From assembly GCA_039621445.1 (NCBI GenBank), contig CP154955.1, positions 45,221,540 through 45,285,539 on the forward strand: a stretch of 64,000 bases of DNA. The letters run 5' to 3'. The position numbers and the translations under genes are program-made. Positions within the stretch are counted from its first letter, which is position 1. Every line of letters starts with the position of its first letter. This document shows positions 1 to 23,228 of this stretch, piece after piece. The notes beneath the pieces are model-generated. The model saw nothing but the letters and a program-made list of their open reading frames with translations, was not told the DNA's origin and did not search any database. Source of the stretch: Euglena gracilis (taxonomy: Eukaryota > Euglenida > Euglenophyceae > Euglenales).

Positions 1-1400
1 CCCCTGGGGGTTTGGAGTCAAGAAGGCTGTGTGTGGCAAGGGCCAACATGATGGGGCTGCTGCGACCCATGGACCGCCTCCAGGGACCGAGGGGGAACCC
101 CTTCATTGGCGAGGTGGGTGGTTGGAAGGGGTTCCTCACTCCCCCCCCTTCAGCCACTTTTGGTTCAAAATCGATTTCCAAATTTGTGCAAAAACTATGG
201 GAATCAAAAAAGGAAATTTCTGGCAGCCAAAAATAGAGCCATCGGAACGCTTTATTTCCCTGTGTATATTTATATACATGCATGCAATCATTTATATATC
301 CCCATAATTTTGTGTTTGTCTCGGAGTATTGCTATTTTTCGGGAACATTTTCCGTTTTTGTCTCGGAGTATTGATATTTTTCGGGACCATTTTCCGTTTT
401 TGGGCCTGAAAAAAAAATCGCAACATGCATATATTTTGAAAATGAAGTAACATTTACCACACATTATTCACCACACATAAATTGCTCCGTCTGTTTTGAT
501 TTGATTTGTTTTGATTTCACCGCAACTCCATGCCTAGCCCGGATAATGGCCCCAAAAAACACATTTCCTTTTTTTGTGTTTTTGTTTTGTTTTGTTTTGC
601 TCATTCAATTGATTAATTGTGAAATGAATATTTTTTTTCTGCCCTTCCGGCTTCCCATCCATCCCGACTCCACGGCAGGTCTCCCCCGCACGGGTGCAGC
701 ACATCTCGCCCCCACCGCCACCGCCAGTCCCTCCCCTGTCCCCCGGGGGTAGCCGCCCCGAGGCTGCCGCGGACGGTCCCCAACTGGCAGGGACGAAGCC
801 TCTCCCCAGGGCCCCCAGGCAAATGTCTAGTGTGGGCTCCAGTTTTTGCAATATCTCAGTCAAAGGGTACCCAATTAGAAGCCCCCCCCCCTCAGGTTTT
901 CCGCAAGTGACCGAATAATAGCCCCGGGGGGCTTCTAATCGGGGGCGGCTAATAAATGAAAATGAAATGAATTTAAAAAATGTATATGAAATTATGTGAA
1001 AGCGATAAAATAAAAGTTACATCAAAAGGATCAAAACTGAAACAATATGTTCTGTCTCATATTCGGTGTGCAACTGGTCTTATACAGCGTAATAATAATA
1101 CGGCGTACGTGATTTGTCGACTATGTGATACATCTATCCGCAGCATGTATGCCAAACATGTTTACATGTGTTTGCAGTGCTTGTGTGCACTTCATGTTTG
1201 TGACACATGTGAACACATCATGTTGCGGTGCATGTGTACACATTGTGTGTGTCACACACATCTGTGTGCTGTGTGTGTGGATGGGACAGGTGGGATGGCT
1301 GAAAGAGTCTCTGGGGGGGGCCACAACCCAAATACAAAATGCCAACCGTTACAAGGCAAGTTCTTTTCTTTGAGGCAGGCCTGCCGGTGTGATGTTTGAG
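1..1400. other. non-coding or 5' flank of the first gene
   Basis: No exon can be supported here with confidence. A GC-rich block at about 676-830 has open frames on both strands and no decisive splice signals, so it could be a 5' exon or UTR of the gene that follows. A short fold-back repeat lies at 874-939. The stretch 1140-1290 is rich in TGTG/CACA words. The rest is AT-rich. Confidence 0.4.
874..939. repeat. short fold-back repeat with C/G tracts
   Basis: The arm ATTAGAAGCCCCCC at 874-887 is the exact reverse complement of GGGGGGCTTCTAAT at 926-939. The design, an AT-rich word plus a C-tract in inverted orientation, recurs with other words elsewhere in the window. Confidence 0.7.
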
Positions 1401-1410
1401 TGTGGTCCTG

Positions 1411-13502
<12,092 letters not shown>

Positions 13503-13969
13503 GCTCCACATGGCACCTGCCAGATGGCGGTGCTACCCCGACCCAACCCAACCTCCATGGTGTGGGCCCCTTTGGGGTCTGTGGGACTTCCCGCAAATAT
13601 GTGCGACGATGTCGATTCCACTGGTCAGTGCGACTGTATTATTATCTGTGTCATTCCTTAAAATCTGTGTGTTGTATTTTTTGTGTGCAGCTTCCACCAC
13701 GCTATTTTTTCATCATCCTTGTGTGTGTGTGTGTGTGTCTAAAAATTCACCGATTTCTGTCTCCAAAATATTTAAAATGTATTTTTCTTTATGCAGACGT
13801 GCTTGTTTCACATCAACCTGTTCCTACCTGGTATCAAGAAGAAGACAGCGGAAAGTCATGCCGCTGCGGCAGAGAGCTGTTGCATAAGGTCCATAGTCAT
13901 ACATATGACGCTGCACGTGACCTCCGTCCGCCTCCCCAGCCCCCGGACCGCCCCGCACACCCCCATAGT
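13503..13969. promoter_or_regulatory. short intergenic region before COG5
   Basis: About 470 bp separate the presumed stop of the first gene from the COG5 ATG. It should hold the upstream 3' end and the COG5 promoter and 5' UTR. A short TG run is at 13724-13739. No TATA box or other defined element can be argued. A 5' UTR intron cannot be excluded. Confidence 0.35.
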
Positions 13970-15249
13970 ATGGCGGCGGCGCTCGGGGACGGCGCCACGG
14001 AGCCGCCGCCACCCCTCATCGCGCAGTTCCTCGCCCCGGGCTTCGAGCCGTCGCACTACCTCCGCACGGTGCTGCGGCAGGAGCCCCCCTTCGACCTCCA
14101 GAAGGAAGAGCTGGCCGGCCACGCCGCGGGTCGGGCCGGGCTCCGCCCCGGGGTGTGGGACGCAGCGCATTCATTGATTTTTTTTAAAGAAATGCGCTGC
14201 CTCCTTTCGATCTTTTTTTGGCTCGTGCGGCCTAAATCCGAACATCAACTGCAGCATTTTACAATTCCAGCTCTTTTGAGCATCGTTGCATCGGCAGATT
14301 CAGTCAGACCTGAGCGTGCGGGGGATGGCCTGCAGTACGTGAAGCGCCAGCTGCAGCGGGAGGTGGCCCTGCACCACGAACGCCGCCTGGCTGGAGCCTG
14401 CTGGTTGAGCGGTGGTGGAGCAGCAGGGGAGAAATGTGTTTTCATATTTTTTTCGCATGTTTTTTTTGCGCATTTTCGAATTTTTTTCGAGGCCGAGCTC
14501 GAGGCAGCACACCCCCCCGGCAGCAGCCCCCACTGCTGGGTTTGCAATTTTTTCTTGATCAAAATTTTTGATCAAGACTGGCCTAGTCAGCCTGGCCGTT
14601 TCCACTGCCGGTCATTTTGGGATTTGGTCGTGGTGTCCGAAGGCCAGGCGGTGGCGGGGACGAACTGATGGGGCAGGTCAGCCTGCTGAAGCAGATGGAC
14701 CAGAGCCTGGAGGGCACACGCACCGGTGTGGCGTCGCTGCAGAACTCCCTGAAGCGGCTCCGCCACGCCCATGGCCTGGTTCAGCCGTCATCAGCGTGGC
14801 ATCACGTGGAATCAAAATCAAAAAAAATTACCGTAATTCTCATTGAACAAATGGGGAGTTGTATTATATAATGCAATATATGATGATGATGGTGGTGGTG
14901 GTGATGGTGGTGGTGGTGGTGGAGGTGGTGGTGGAGGGGGGGTTCGGTTGGTATGGTGGTGGAGGTGGTGGTGGTGGTGGTGGTGGTGGTGGTGGTGGTG
15001 GTGGTGGTGGTGGTGGTGGTGGTGGTGGTGGTGGTGGTGGTGGTGGTGGTGGTGGTGGTGGTGGTGGTGGTGGTGGTGGTGGTGGTGGTGGTGGAGGTGG
15101 TGGTGGAGGGGGGGTTCGGTTGGTATGGTGGTGGAGGTGGTGGAGGTGGTGGTGGTGGTGGTGGTGGTGGTGGTGGTGGTGGTGGTGGTGGTGGTGGTGG
15201 TGGTGGTGGTGGTGGTGGTGGTGGTGGTGGTGGTGGTGATGATGATGAC

Positions 15250-15309
<60 letters not shown>

Positions 15310-16870
15310 AAAATTCATAAAACTCATCCGAACAGCGATCCAACTGCAACAGGGCCTTGGCCACACCGTGAAGGAGCCCCACGACACCGCTTGCAGCCGC
15401 GTCGTCCAGCTGCGCAACATGTGGACCGCCACGGAGCTGCTCCGCCGCCTCCCGCCAGCCCGCCGCCAGCCCCCTCCCCCCGTCCCGGCCAGTACATGGC
15501 ACAGCCGGTTGTTGGTGGAAATGGCAGCAGGCGTCACCACACACAGCCCGAAAAAAGTAGTGTCGCTGACAGTGAGGCAACGCCAACGCTGTTGTGCAAC
15601 CCAGCACCGCACCCTTCGCAGCAGCAACACCCTCCCTGAGCCGGGCACATATGCACACACATCAAAACATCAACCCAGTCCAATACAATTCAACAGTACA
15701 ACACATACACCCAAACCTTGCTTTTTTCAAAATTTGCGATGGCATTAATGAAATGATGTCCGGGCATGGATTTCTCCTGGAATCCTGATATGGATATTAT
15801 GGGTATGGCGGATAACCCCCAAATATGCATGGTTACAATGACCACAGATGGCCATAAATAATAGCAGATGACTGCAGGGGTTTTGGCAAAGCTGACAAGG
15901 ATTTTGCCTGAGAAGGAAGGGGAGGGGTCTGCAGCGTACACCAGAGCATATTTTATGCTTGTTTTGTTTTTGATTGTGTTCTTTGAACGTTCCGAGTCAG
16001 AGGTTGTATTGCACTCAATCTGTTCTTTCTTAATGTATTTCTGCATTTTTGGATGGTTTGTCCATGCAAGTGGTTTGGCAACAGGTACCTTCGGGTAAGT
16101 ATGGAGATACGGGTCAAATATTTTCATGGCCAAATATTAAACAGCACAAGTGTGCACACACTACATACGTCCGTTGCCAGCGGGCTGCCACCCAGCGGTT
16201 CACGGCGGTGCTGGCCAAGCTGCGGGAGCAGGACGCCCAGGCCAAGCTCACGGCCCCCGGGGGCCCCTCCGCGATGGCGCTGGACCTGCCCAAGGCGGCC
16301 AAGAACCTGCGGGAGGTGGAGGCCCTGCTGGAGGAGACGGACCTGCACGGCGTGACGGTGGTGGACCAAGAGCGCGAGTGGCTGGCGACGCTGGGCAAGA
16401 GGTGTGCCGGCCGGCCGGGTGTGGATTACATACAGTATGGTTCAGAATCGGAGGCCGGGTGCATGTGAACCAGGGGGGTCCTTGAGGGACGGGGAAGTTT
16501 CTGAAGGACCAACCCCCTCTGGCCAAAGGACCGACCAAGGGTCAGGGGGTCGAAAATCAAAAGTTGAAGATTGAATTATTTGATGTATTGGCTGGTTTGG
16601 CAAATGTCCAAGGGTACCAGAAATCATTTTTTTCCCATTGTCGACCTTCTTTGGCCGAAAAATGTAGATTTTTTGTCCATCTTTTCCTGTGGATTCGGTT
16701 GAATGTACTGGGACAGCAGTTTTTATTTTATTTTCTTAAGGATTACCCTGATGTGAACGAGTGCGTGCAAACGAATGCATGTGCGTGAGGGTGGGTGGGT
16801 TTGTGTTTGTGTGAGAGTTTGTGAGAGCTTGTATGCTTGTGCGTGTGCAAGTGCGCATGTGCCACGTGTA

Positions 16871-16915
<45 letters not shown>

Positions 16916-17500
16916 TTGTCTGTCCCGCGCTTTCTTCTGACTGGGTGTTTGTTTTCCAGAAATTCGGGGACTCCAGAATTCCCCAGCCTTGCTGGGGGAA
17001 CTCTGGGGGGGGGGGGCTCCGACCTCCCTGCATTCCTTTTTCGAAAGCTGTGCATCTCCACAAGTTCGCTTTGCTGCTCCCGGCGCCGCCGCCCCCCCTT
17101 TCCTTCGCCCCTCACCCCCACCCACAGCGTGCGGGCCAAGGCACAGGAGCTGCTGCGGGGCGGCCTGGAGACCCTCAGCCAGGCGGAGGTGGGTGTGGCG
17201 CTGCAGACCGCCTTCAACCTCGAGGCCGGGGAGTGCCGGGGTGGTCCCTGGTGGGGGAGGTGGCAGTCGTTGGCACGATTGTCATGTTGCATTGCCCGGG
17301 TTGCACAGTTTGCTTCCTCGCAAATGGGCTGGTCTCTGTGATCCCATACCTGGCCGTTACCTCACACGTCAAACCCCGCTTGAGGCGCTGCCGCAGACGG
17401 TGAAGGACACGCTGGAGCGCCAGAAGAAGGAGCTGCGGGCTGTCATCTTCCGGGAGTTGGGCCGGCGGCGGGGTTCCCAGCAGGGATGCCTGTTGGATCT
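13970..17500 (+). CDS. COG5: COG5, conserved oligomeric Golgi complex subunit 5: N-terminal exons
   Basis: COG5 is a lobe-B subunit of the COG tether, acting in retrograde vesicle traffic within the Golgi. Exons: 13970-14129 (start MAAALGDGATE, then FLAPGFEPSHYLRTVLRQ), 14298-14403 (LQREVALHHERRLA), 14643-14778 (GQVSLLKQMDQSLEGTRTGV), 15353 to about 15481, 16181-16401 (EETDLHGVTVVDQEREWLAT), 17128 to about 17240 (QELLRGGLETLSQAEVGVAL) and 17397 to about 17455 or 17500 (TVKDTLERQKKELRAVIF). Splice phases agree across exons 1-2-3-4 and 5-6. The order matches the COG5 N-terminal helical region, including the family pattern RGLETxNQxxVGTALQxFxNL. The start is the first ATG of the GC-rich block. 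The intron between exons 3 and 4 holds the GGT/GAT array. Confidence 0.85.
14883..15309. repeat. GGT and GAT trinucleotide array in a COG5 intron
   Basis: Two long GGT blocks (about 14890-15110 and 15125-15237) share a duplicated segment containing GGTTCGGTTGGTATGG. A GAT block (15237-15309) follows. All of it lies between COG5 exons 3 (ends 14778) and 4 (starts 15353). The apparent poly-Gly, poly-Trp and poly-His reading frames are artefacts. Confidence 0.95.
16871..16912. repeat. CT microsatellite in a COG5 intron
   Basis: About 20 CT units, preceded by TGTG-rich sequence. Confidence 0.95.
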
Positions 17501-17811
17501 GTAAATGCCGAGACACTTTTTCTTGTAACCCCCCCAAATATGAACCCCCCACTGGCCCCCAGTTTTATATTGCAGGGGGGTTGGGTGGGAAAATCAAATT
17601 TCTGCAACCAAAAAGCGCACACGCAATTTCGCCCCAATTTGGCCGAATTTCACCATTTTTGGTGCTTCCTTTTGTCCAAAACACGGCATGTTTGCGGCAC
17701 ACCCTGTGCAACAGCACTTCTGTTGGGCATTTTTTCTGGCATTCTTATTGATGTTTTTTGGTGTGCTACCCATTTTAAGGCAACCTGTTCCAATGGTTCA
17801 AATGTTCCCAT

Positions 17812-18044
17812 CAGGGATTTCACTTTCATGACCCGGGGGAGGGGGGGAGGTGGGGTGGGTCCCGGCTGTTTCCCCCCCCCGGGGGGGTCGGGCTGAGTGT
17901 GGGTTTTTTTTTCAGCACGAAGCGCCAAAAATTTTTGGACCCCGAACCCCCCAAAAGTGGGTGTTGGTCCCCCCCCCTCTGGGTGGCCCCCTCCAGGGGG
18001 TGGGTAGGTTCGGACCCCCCAGGGTCCTAAAAAAAAAACCTCTG
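17812..18044. mobile_element. hAT-like MITE with perfect 8-bp target duplication
   Basis: The 233-bp element starts CAGGGATTTCACTTTCATGA and ends CCTAAAAAAAAAACCTCTG. It is flanked by GTTCCCAT at both 17804-17811 and 18045-18052. An 8-bp duplication with CAG-starting termini is the hAT pattern. The interior has C/G tracts and AGCACGAAGCGCC. It sits in a COG5 intron and has no coding capacity. Confidence 0.8.
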
Positions 18045-18369
18045 GTTCCCATTTTGTGGGAACCATTTTTTTTTGTGTGTTCTGGGCAGTCTGGGGTCTC
18101 CGGGAGTGTGGCGTTGCTGGGAACCCACTGCCCTGCTTCCACCTTTCCCCCGTGTGCGGGTCGGTTTACCCCACCGCCTTCCCACAACCACCCTCGGGAG
18201 CCACATAACTGTCCAAAAACCCCAGGAGATGGACAGATGGGAAGGGAGGTGAATGCACACCTGAATGGTCCAGCACGGCACAGCAGGACACCCGTAGGTA
18301 CCCGGGCTTCCCCGGACCAGGGTTCGTTTCCGGAAATCGCGTATCGTGTCGCACCGGCGTCGGCCCCCG

Positions 18370-21300
18370 GTGGGCGGAGGTGGCCCGGACCAGCGACCCC
18401 GCCGCCGCGGCCGACCACACCGCCATCAGCAAGGCGATCGCCGCCGCCCCCGCCGACAAGGAGGAGGCCAGCGCCCAGCGGGGGGCCAACCGCATTGCGG
18501 GGGTCACCCAGGCGGCGGAGACACAGGGCACGCGTCGCCAGGTCTGGGCCGGGTTGCCGACGGGGTCCATTCCGCCATTCGCAGGCGGCAGCGGAACTGT
18601 GGTACTTGCCAAGCAGGCCCAATTAGATCCTCCAACCCCCATAGAATTCCGAATTTTTTTTAAAGATTTGGACTACAGGCTACAGGCCACAGGCGTCCCC
18701 CCCCCCCAGAGCCAGAGGTGTCCATATGGACAAAGCCACCAACTTGGGGATGGGGGCGGTGCCCTTCGCTGCCCCCCAGCGACCCGAAGGCCCTGGAGCT
18801 GAGCCGCACACGGTCCGTCGTGTTCGGCAAGCTGGACGCCGCCACGGCCGTCATCCACCAGCAGCTCGGCCAGGCCGCGCAGCTGTACCGCGTGCTGGCG
18901 AAGAAGCGCGACCCCCTGTCCCGGCGGTGGCGTGGCGGGGGGGCGGGGGGGCGTTTTCCAGCCTTCGGTCTCCTTTTTGGTTCGGTTTCTGGCTGTCTAC
19001 CCCAAGGGGTCTTCCTTTGGAGGGGTTGGGTGTTTTTCTGTAGTTTGTCGGGGATTTTATTTTTGGGGGAACATGATTTGTTTGGGAAACGGTTCGCTTC
19101 CAGTGATGGCCGGGGGTCGAAATGGAAATGGCCAGGGGGAGAAATGCTGTGTTTTTCTGCGACATGGTGGGAGGCGGTTCCTTTCCCCCCTCCTCCAACC
19201 TTCCCCAGCATGCACAGGTACGGGTGACCAGCTCCGACGTGTGCGTTCCCCTTCAAGCCTTGCTGCCGCTGCGACACAATTCTTTCTGTCTGGATGTGCC
19301 CAACGTTGGTCGTCAGAAGAATACACCACGAAGGTATATTCTTCCCCAAGGCATCGGGAACCTTTTTGTTCCTGGAGCTTGTTTCCCAGGTCCCCTGTGC
19401 ATCAAACAGTTAACCTCTGACATGCGTCATTGCTGCTCCATGGCTCTTTCTCTGCTCAGAACCACCAAGAAATGCTTAATGCACATGCCACCAGGTTGGT
19501 TGAACTCCAACGCCGGATTTGACCCACGTCGTGTTTTTGGATGTGGTGGCCAACCAGGGTTGTGCACAATTCAGACATTTGGAGTATCACCCAAGCAATT
19601 GCTGCATGCACACATATCCCGCCCACGTGCCCTGTGAAATCGGTCTTGTTATTTGGCCAACGTGCCACCTGGAAGGTGTCGCAGTCGTGGGGAGTCCCAC
19701 CCACCACCCAGCCTCTGTGGGACCAGAAAGAGGGGGCCCGTTCCCAGTCGACTTCCAGGATCCAGTGCGTACCCCCAGACACGCCAGCGCGGACAGAAGG
19801 GTTTTGTCCCAGGGTATTTCTTTGCAAGGTTGGGAGGAGCCATGTTGTGTGCATTCCAAACGGAAACGAAGTGCGATTTCATCTTTTTTTGCCGCGCGGA
19901 AATGCGCCCCAGCGGGCACGGCACAGCGCTGGGCTTCCCGACACGATCGGGCCCAACTTCCTGGAGGAGTTCTGGGCCTGTGCCGCCCAGCTGTTCAAGG
20001 AACGGTTGGCGGAGGCCATCAAGCGTGGCGCGATGGGGTCCGGCTTTTGCCCTCCGCTGCTGTGTGCGGCGGTGAAGTGGTGCAGGCTGGGACTGGGTGG
20101 GAGTGCAAGTTGCATAATTTGCGTGTTTTTTTTGCTTCTTCAAAATCTTGAGCAAACTGGTTTTTTTTTCTGCATCATTGGCAACTTTGTGCAAATAAAA
20201 GGTACATAAATAATAAATAATGCATCATTGGCAACTTTGTGCAAATAAAAAGTACATAAACAACAAATAATGAGTAAATAAATAAAATAAAATAATTTAA
20301 TTATTTAATAATTTTATAATTTAATAAAATAAAATAAAATAAAATAAAATAAACGTAAATAAGTTAATAAATAATAAAGCTTTGGAAATCTGCGTCTTTC
20401 CGTTTTTGCTTGCTTTTGGCCTTGCGATTCTCGGGGAAAGCATTGTCCTTGAATTGCAAGGAAATGGATCAGTGACGTTGGCACACAACATCCACGGTCC
20501 CGCACTCCCCAAGCAAAGCCAGTTCCAGCCCCCCCCCCCCCTTCCCCAAGCCGCCCCCCGGCGGGCGATCCACCAGATGCTCGTCGGGGAGTACCCGCGG
20601 CTGTACCGGCTGATGCTGAACTTCACGGCGGGCCTCGTGGACCTCTGCTACTGGGTCACCCCCGCCACTGCCGGCGGCCCCACCGACCAGGCTGAATTTT
20701 AAGGAAGTGCCGACCCCACCCCGTGGCGGATGGCTGCTTGCAGGGGGGGGGGGTGCAACCACATCCTTTTGTCCTTTTGCGTTTTTTGCAGTTTTATTTT
20801 GTGTTTTTTCCGGCGATTCCCCAATTTTTTTTGCTGATTTTTCCATGTGGAAAAATTCAACATAATGCCCAATTTTTCCTTGAAACCAAACTCTTTGCCA
20901 AATTTCTGTCATTTTTTTGCACTTTATTGGCCAACAAATTGCATGATTTTGAAATCATGATCTTCCCAAAATCTAATCAAAATACCCAAAATATGCAATG
21001 AAAAAAAATTGAAGATGTCCAGCAGAAAAGTGTACACCGGAGGAACTCCTGAAGGAACTTTCATGCTATTTGCCTTGTTTGCATTATTTGTGTTTTTTTT
21101 TGCAATGTTACCCCCCCCATGCTGCATGGGCAGGCTCTCCACGGCACCTCCAGATCTGACCCCCAGGGGGGAGTAAGACATACCTAATGCCTGGCTGGGC
21201 ACTTGGCCAACACTTCTGGTGCCGAAGGTGCTGGAAGCCCAGAACAGCCCAATTTTGGGCACTGTTTGGCCCCCGACAGACAGGAACCGACCCCCCCCCC

Positions 21301-21455
21301 CTGGGGTGCTTGGGCTCTGGGGTGCCTGGACACTAGGGCACCCCGAGACCCCCCTCCCGCTGGGGTTGGTCAAAGTCAGCCTGGCGCCGACCCCCGCGTG
21401 TGGGGCAAGGAGGCCATCGCAACATACGAGGCCAGGGCGGCCCGAGCAAGGCTGG
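18370..21455 (+). CDS. COG5: COG5: middle exons
   Basis: Exons: about 18370-18540 (Ala-rich, frame PADKEEASAQRGANRIAG, less certain), 18780-18926 (LGQAAQLYRVLAKKRDPLS, almost identical to the COG5 signature around VLAKKRDP), 19927-20071 (DTIGPNFLEEFWACAAQLFK), 20577-20654 (MLVGEYPRLYRLMLNF, matching the family GYPKL segment) and about 21380-21455 (KEAIATYEARAARARLG). The 18780-18926 and 19927 exons join in matching phase. Exon GC is far above that of the introns. Confidence 0.8.
20171..20270. repeat. 50-bp tandem duplication
   Basis: Positions 20171-20220 and 20221-20270 both start TGCATCATTGGCAACTTTGT and differ at only a few positions. They are followed by an AATAA-rich tract. Intronic in COG5. 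Confidence 0.9.
20280..20380. repeat. AAATA/AATAA-rich simple sequence
   Basis: Repeats of AAAAT and TAATAA with few interruptions, inside a COG5 intron between exons ending 20071 and starting 20577. Confidence 0.8.
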
Positions 21456-21563
21456 GTGCAAGGGCCTGCATGTTTCCTAACCTGTATTGAGAGGCATGTA
21501 TATTATATATTGCTGTTTCACCAGGTGCATTCGGCACTTCCAGAATTTTGCAAAAAAAAAGTC

Positions 21564-21626
21564 GATTTGCGCAATTGCGCACATCGACAAAGAAAAAACC
21601 TTCAAGTGCGAGTTTGGCCGCCTTAG
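21564..21626. repeat. fragment related to the 10373-11529 element
   Basis: The palindrome TTTGCGCAATTGCGCA near 21566 is followed by AAGTGCGAGTTTGGCCGCC and TTAG. This matches the right terminal repeat at 11506-11529 with one substitution. No partner end is visible nearby, so it is probably a truncated copy. It is in a COG5 intron. Confidence 0.55.
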
Positions 21627-21699
21627 CTATTCGTTAGAACGGGGTAACCATTTCTGTTTCTCAGGTATCAGGCAGCAGGGAGGGGCAAAATATGCACCG

Positions 21700-21835
21700 T
21701 GCAGTTTTTGCAGTTTTTTGCAGTTTTCACATTTTGGGTTTTTTGCAGTTTTTTGCAGTTTTTTGCAGTTTTTTGCAGCTTTTTTCCTGAAAAAAACTGC
21801 ACACGTGCAGTTTTTTGCAGTTTTTTTTTCTTTTT
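21700..21835. repeat. TTTTTTGCAG tandem array
   Basis: Repeated 10-bp units TTTTTTGCAG interrupted by TTTTCACATTTTGGG. A second array lies at 22875-22931. Each unit resembles a pyrimidine tract plus CAG, that is, a 3' splice acceptor. Confidence 0.85.
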
Positions 21836-22874
21836 CAGTTTTGAGGAAACCTGAGGTGCTCATTTTTGGGTGCTCTGCACCTTGTTACGCTGGATTATAT
21901 TGTTTGAAGGGTGTTTCTCAAGAAAAAGTCTCTCTCAAAAAATCTCTTCATGAGTTGTGTTGTCTACAGTAATCCCACCAGTTGTCTTGCCCCCAACTGT
22001 TTTGCCAACTGCCTTGCCTCTCGACACAACAGAAATTGTTGTAGCCACCATTCCAAAAAACAGATTGTTTCGGTGACAACGCCACAATTTCTCCCCAACC
22101 AAAATCGCTCCATCTCCAATTTGTGTATGTGGTGACAGATGTCACGATGCTTATTTTGGCAATCGTCATTTGCACACTCCTGAGCAGATTCAACTAATTA
22201 TTTTGGGATTCGGGGACTAAATCCAAAAACTGTTTTTTTGTGTGCAAATTTTGGTTGAAGTTGGAGTTTGCGAGATTCGTGGAGATGCAAAGGAGCACGA
22301 GCTCCTGTAGAGATTGGGCCTTGTCCCAAGCATTTTGGCCAAATATCACGCAAGCCAAATGCTTCAAAGATGTCATTCTTATTTGCAAGAAATTCCCAGA
22401 CCATTTGGCAATCCCCTAAAGACAGTATTCAAAGTTTGTGATGGTTGTTGTATTTTTTTTTAGTTTTGTAGATTTTTTGCATCGTGACATGGGTGAAGTT
22501 CACCAGGTGATGGACCGAAAGTTCCAAAACTGAACATCCCATGCAAGAATTAAAAGCATAGAAAACTTTCTGCATATGGGTATGTGCATTTTTTCCATAT
22601 TTAGCTATTTGGCACCTCCGTGGGCATGGCCGGCACAAGCTTTGGTGCAGGAAAACCAGTGTGAACCAGCATCCAAACCAAACACATGACTTGTGTTTCA
22701 GTGCATGAAAACCCATGTGCAGTGTACCTTGATTGATTGCTTTCATTTTTATTGTCATCAACTCCAAAGCTGTACAAAAGTTAGGTGAATTGGGGCGTGC
22801 TCATGTGGTCACAATTTACATTGTTTTGCATATGCACACAATTTCAGCTTGTTTATTGTTATTTTTTGTTGATG

Positions 22875-22950
22875 TGCAGTTTTTTGCAGTTTTTTGCAGT
22901 TTTTTGCAGTTTTTTGCAGTTTTTTGCAGTGCAGTTTTTGACCTGCCCGT
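22875..22950. repeat. second TTTTTTGCAG tandem array
   Basis: Five or more units of GCAGTTTTTT at 22877-22931, then GTGCAGTTTTTG. Same unit as at 21700-21835, in the same COG5 intron. Confidence 0.85.
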
Positions 22951-23228
22951 GTGCAGTTTTTGCCCCCCCCTGCAGGCAGGATGCCGTTGTCAATCGGCGC
23001 ATTCGGAAATGAAGCAGAAAATTCAGTCCGATCAAGAATGAATAAAACGACGCAAATAATGAAAACATTCTCAGAAAAAGAAAAAGAAAATGAATTAAAT
23101 GGAGAAAAGTAGATAAATAAATCTGGGTCTAATAAAATTAATAAACAATGGGTCTAATAAAATAAATAAATAATAAAATAAAGGGTATAATGAATTGAAA
23201 CATCCCCCATCCCCCCCATGTGCTGCGG

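Noticed and set aside
14953-15639. Long poly-Gly, poly-Val, poly-Trp, poly-His and poly-Asp reading frames on both strands
   Set aside because: They are translations of the GGT/GAT microsatellite inside a COG5 intron.
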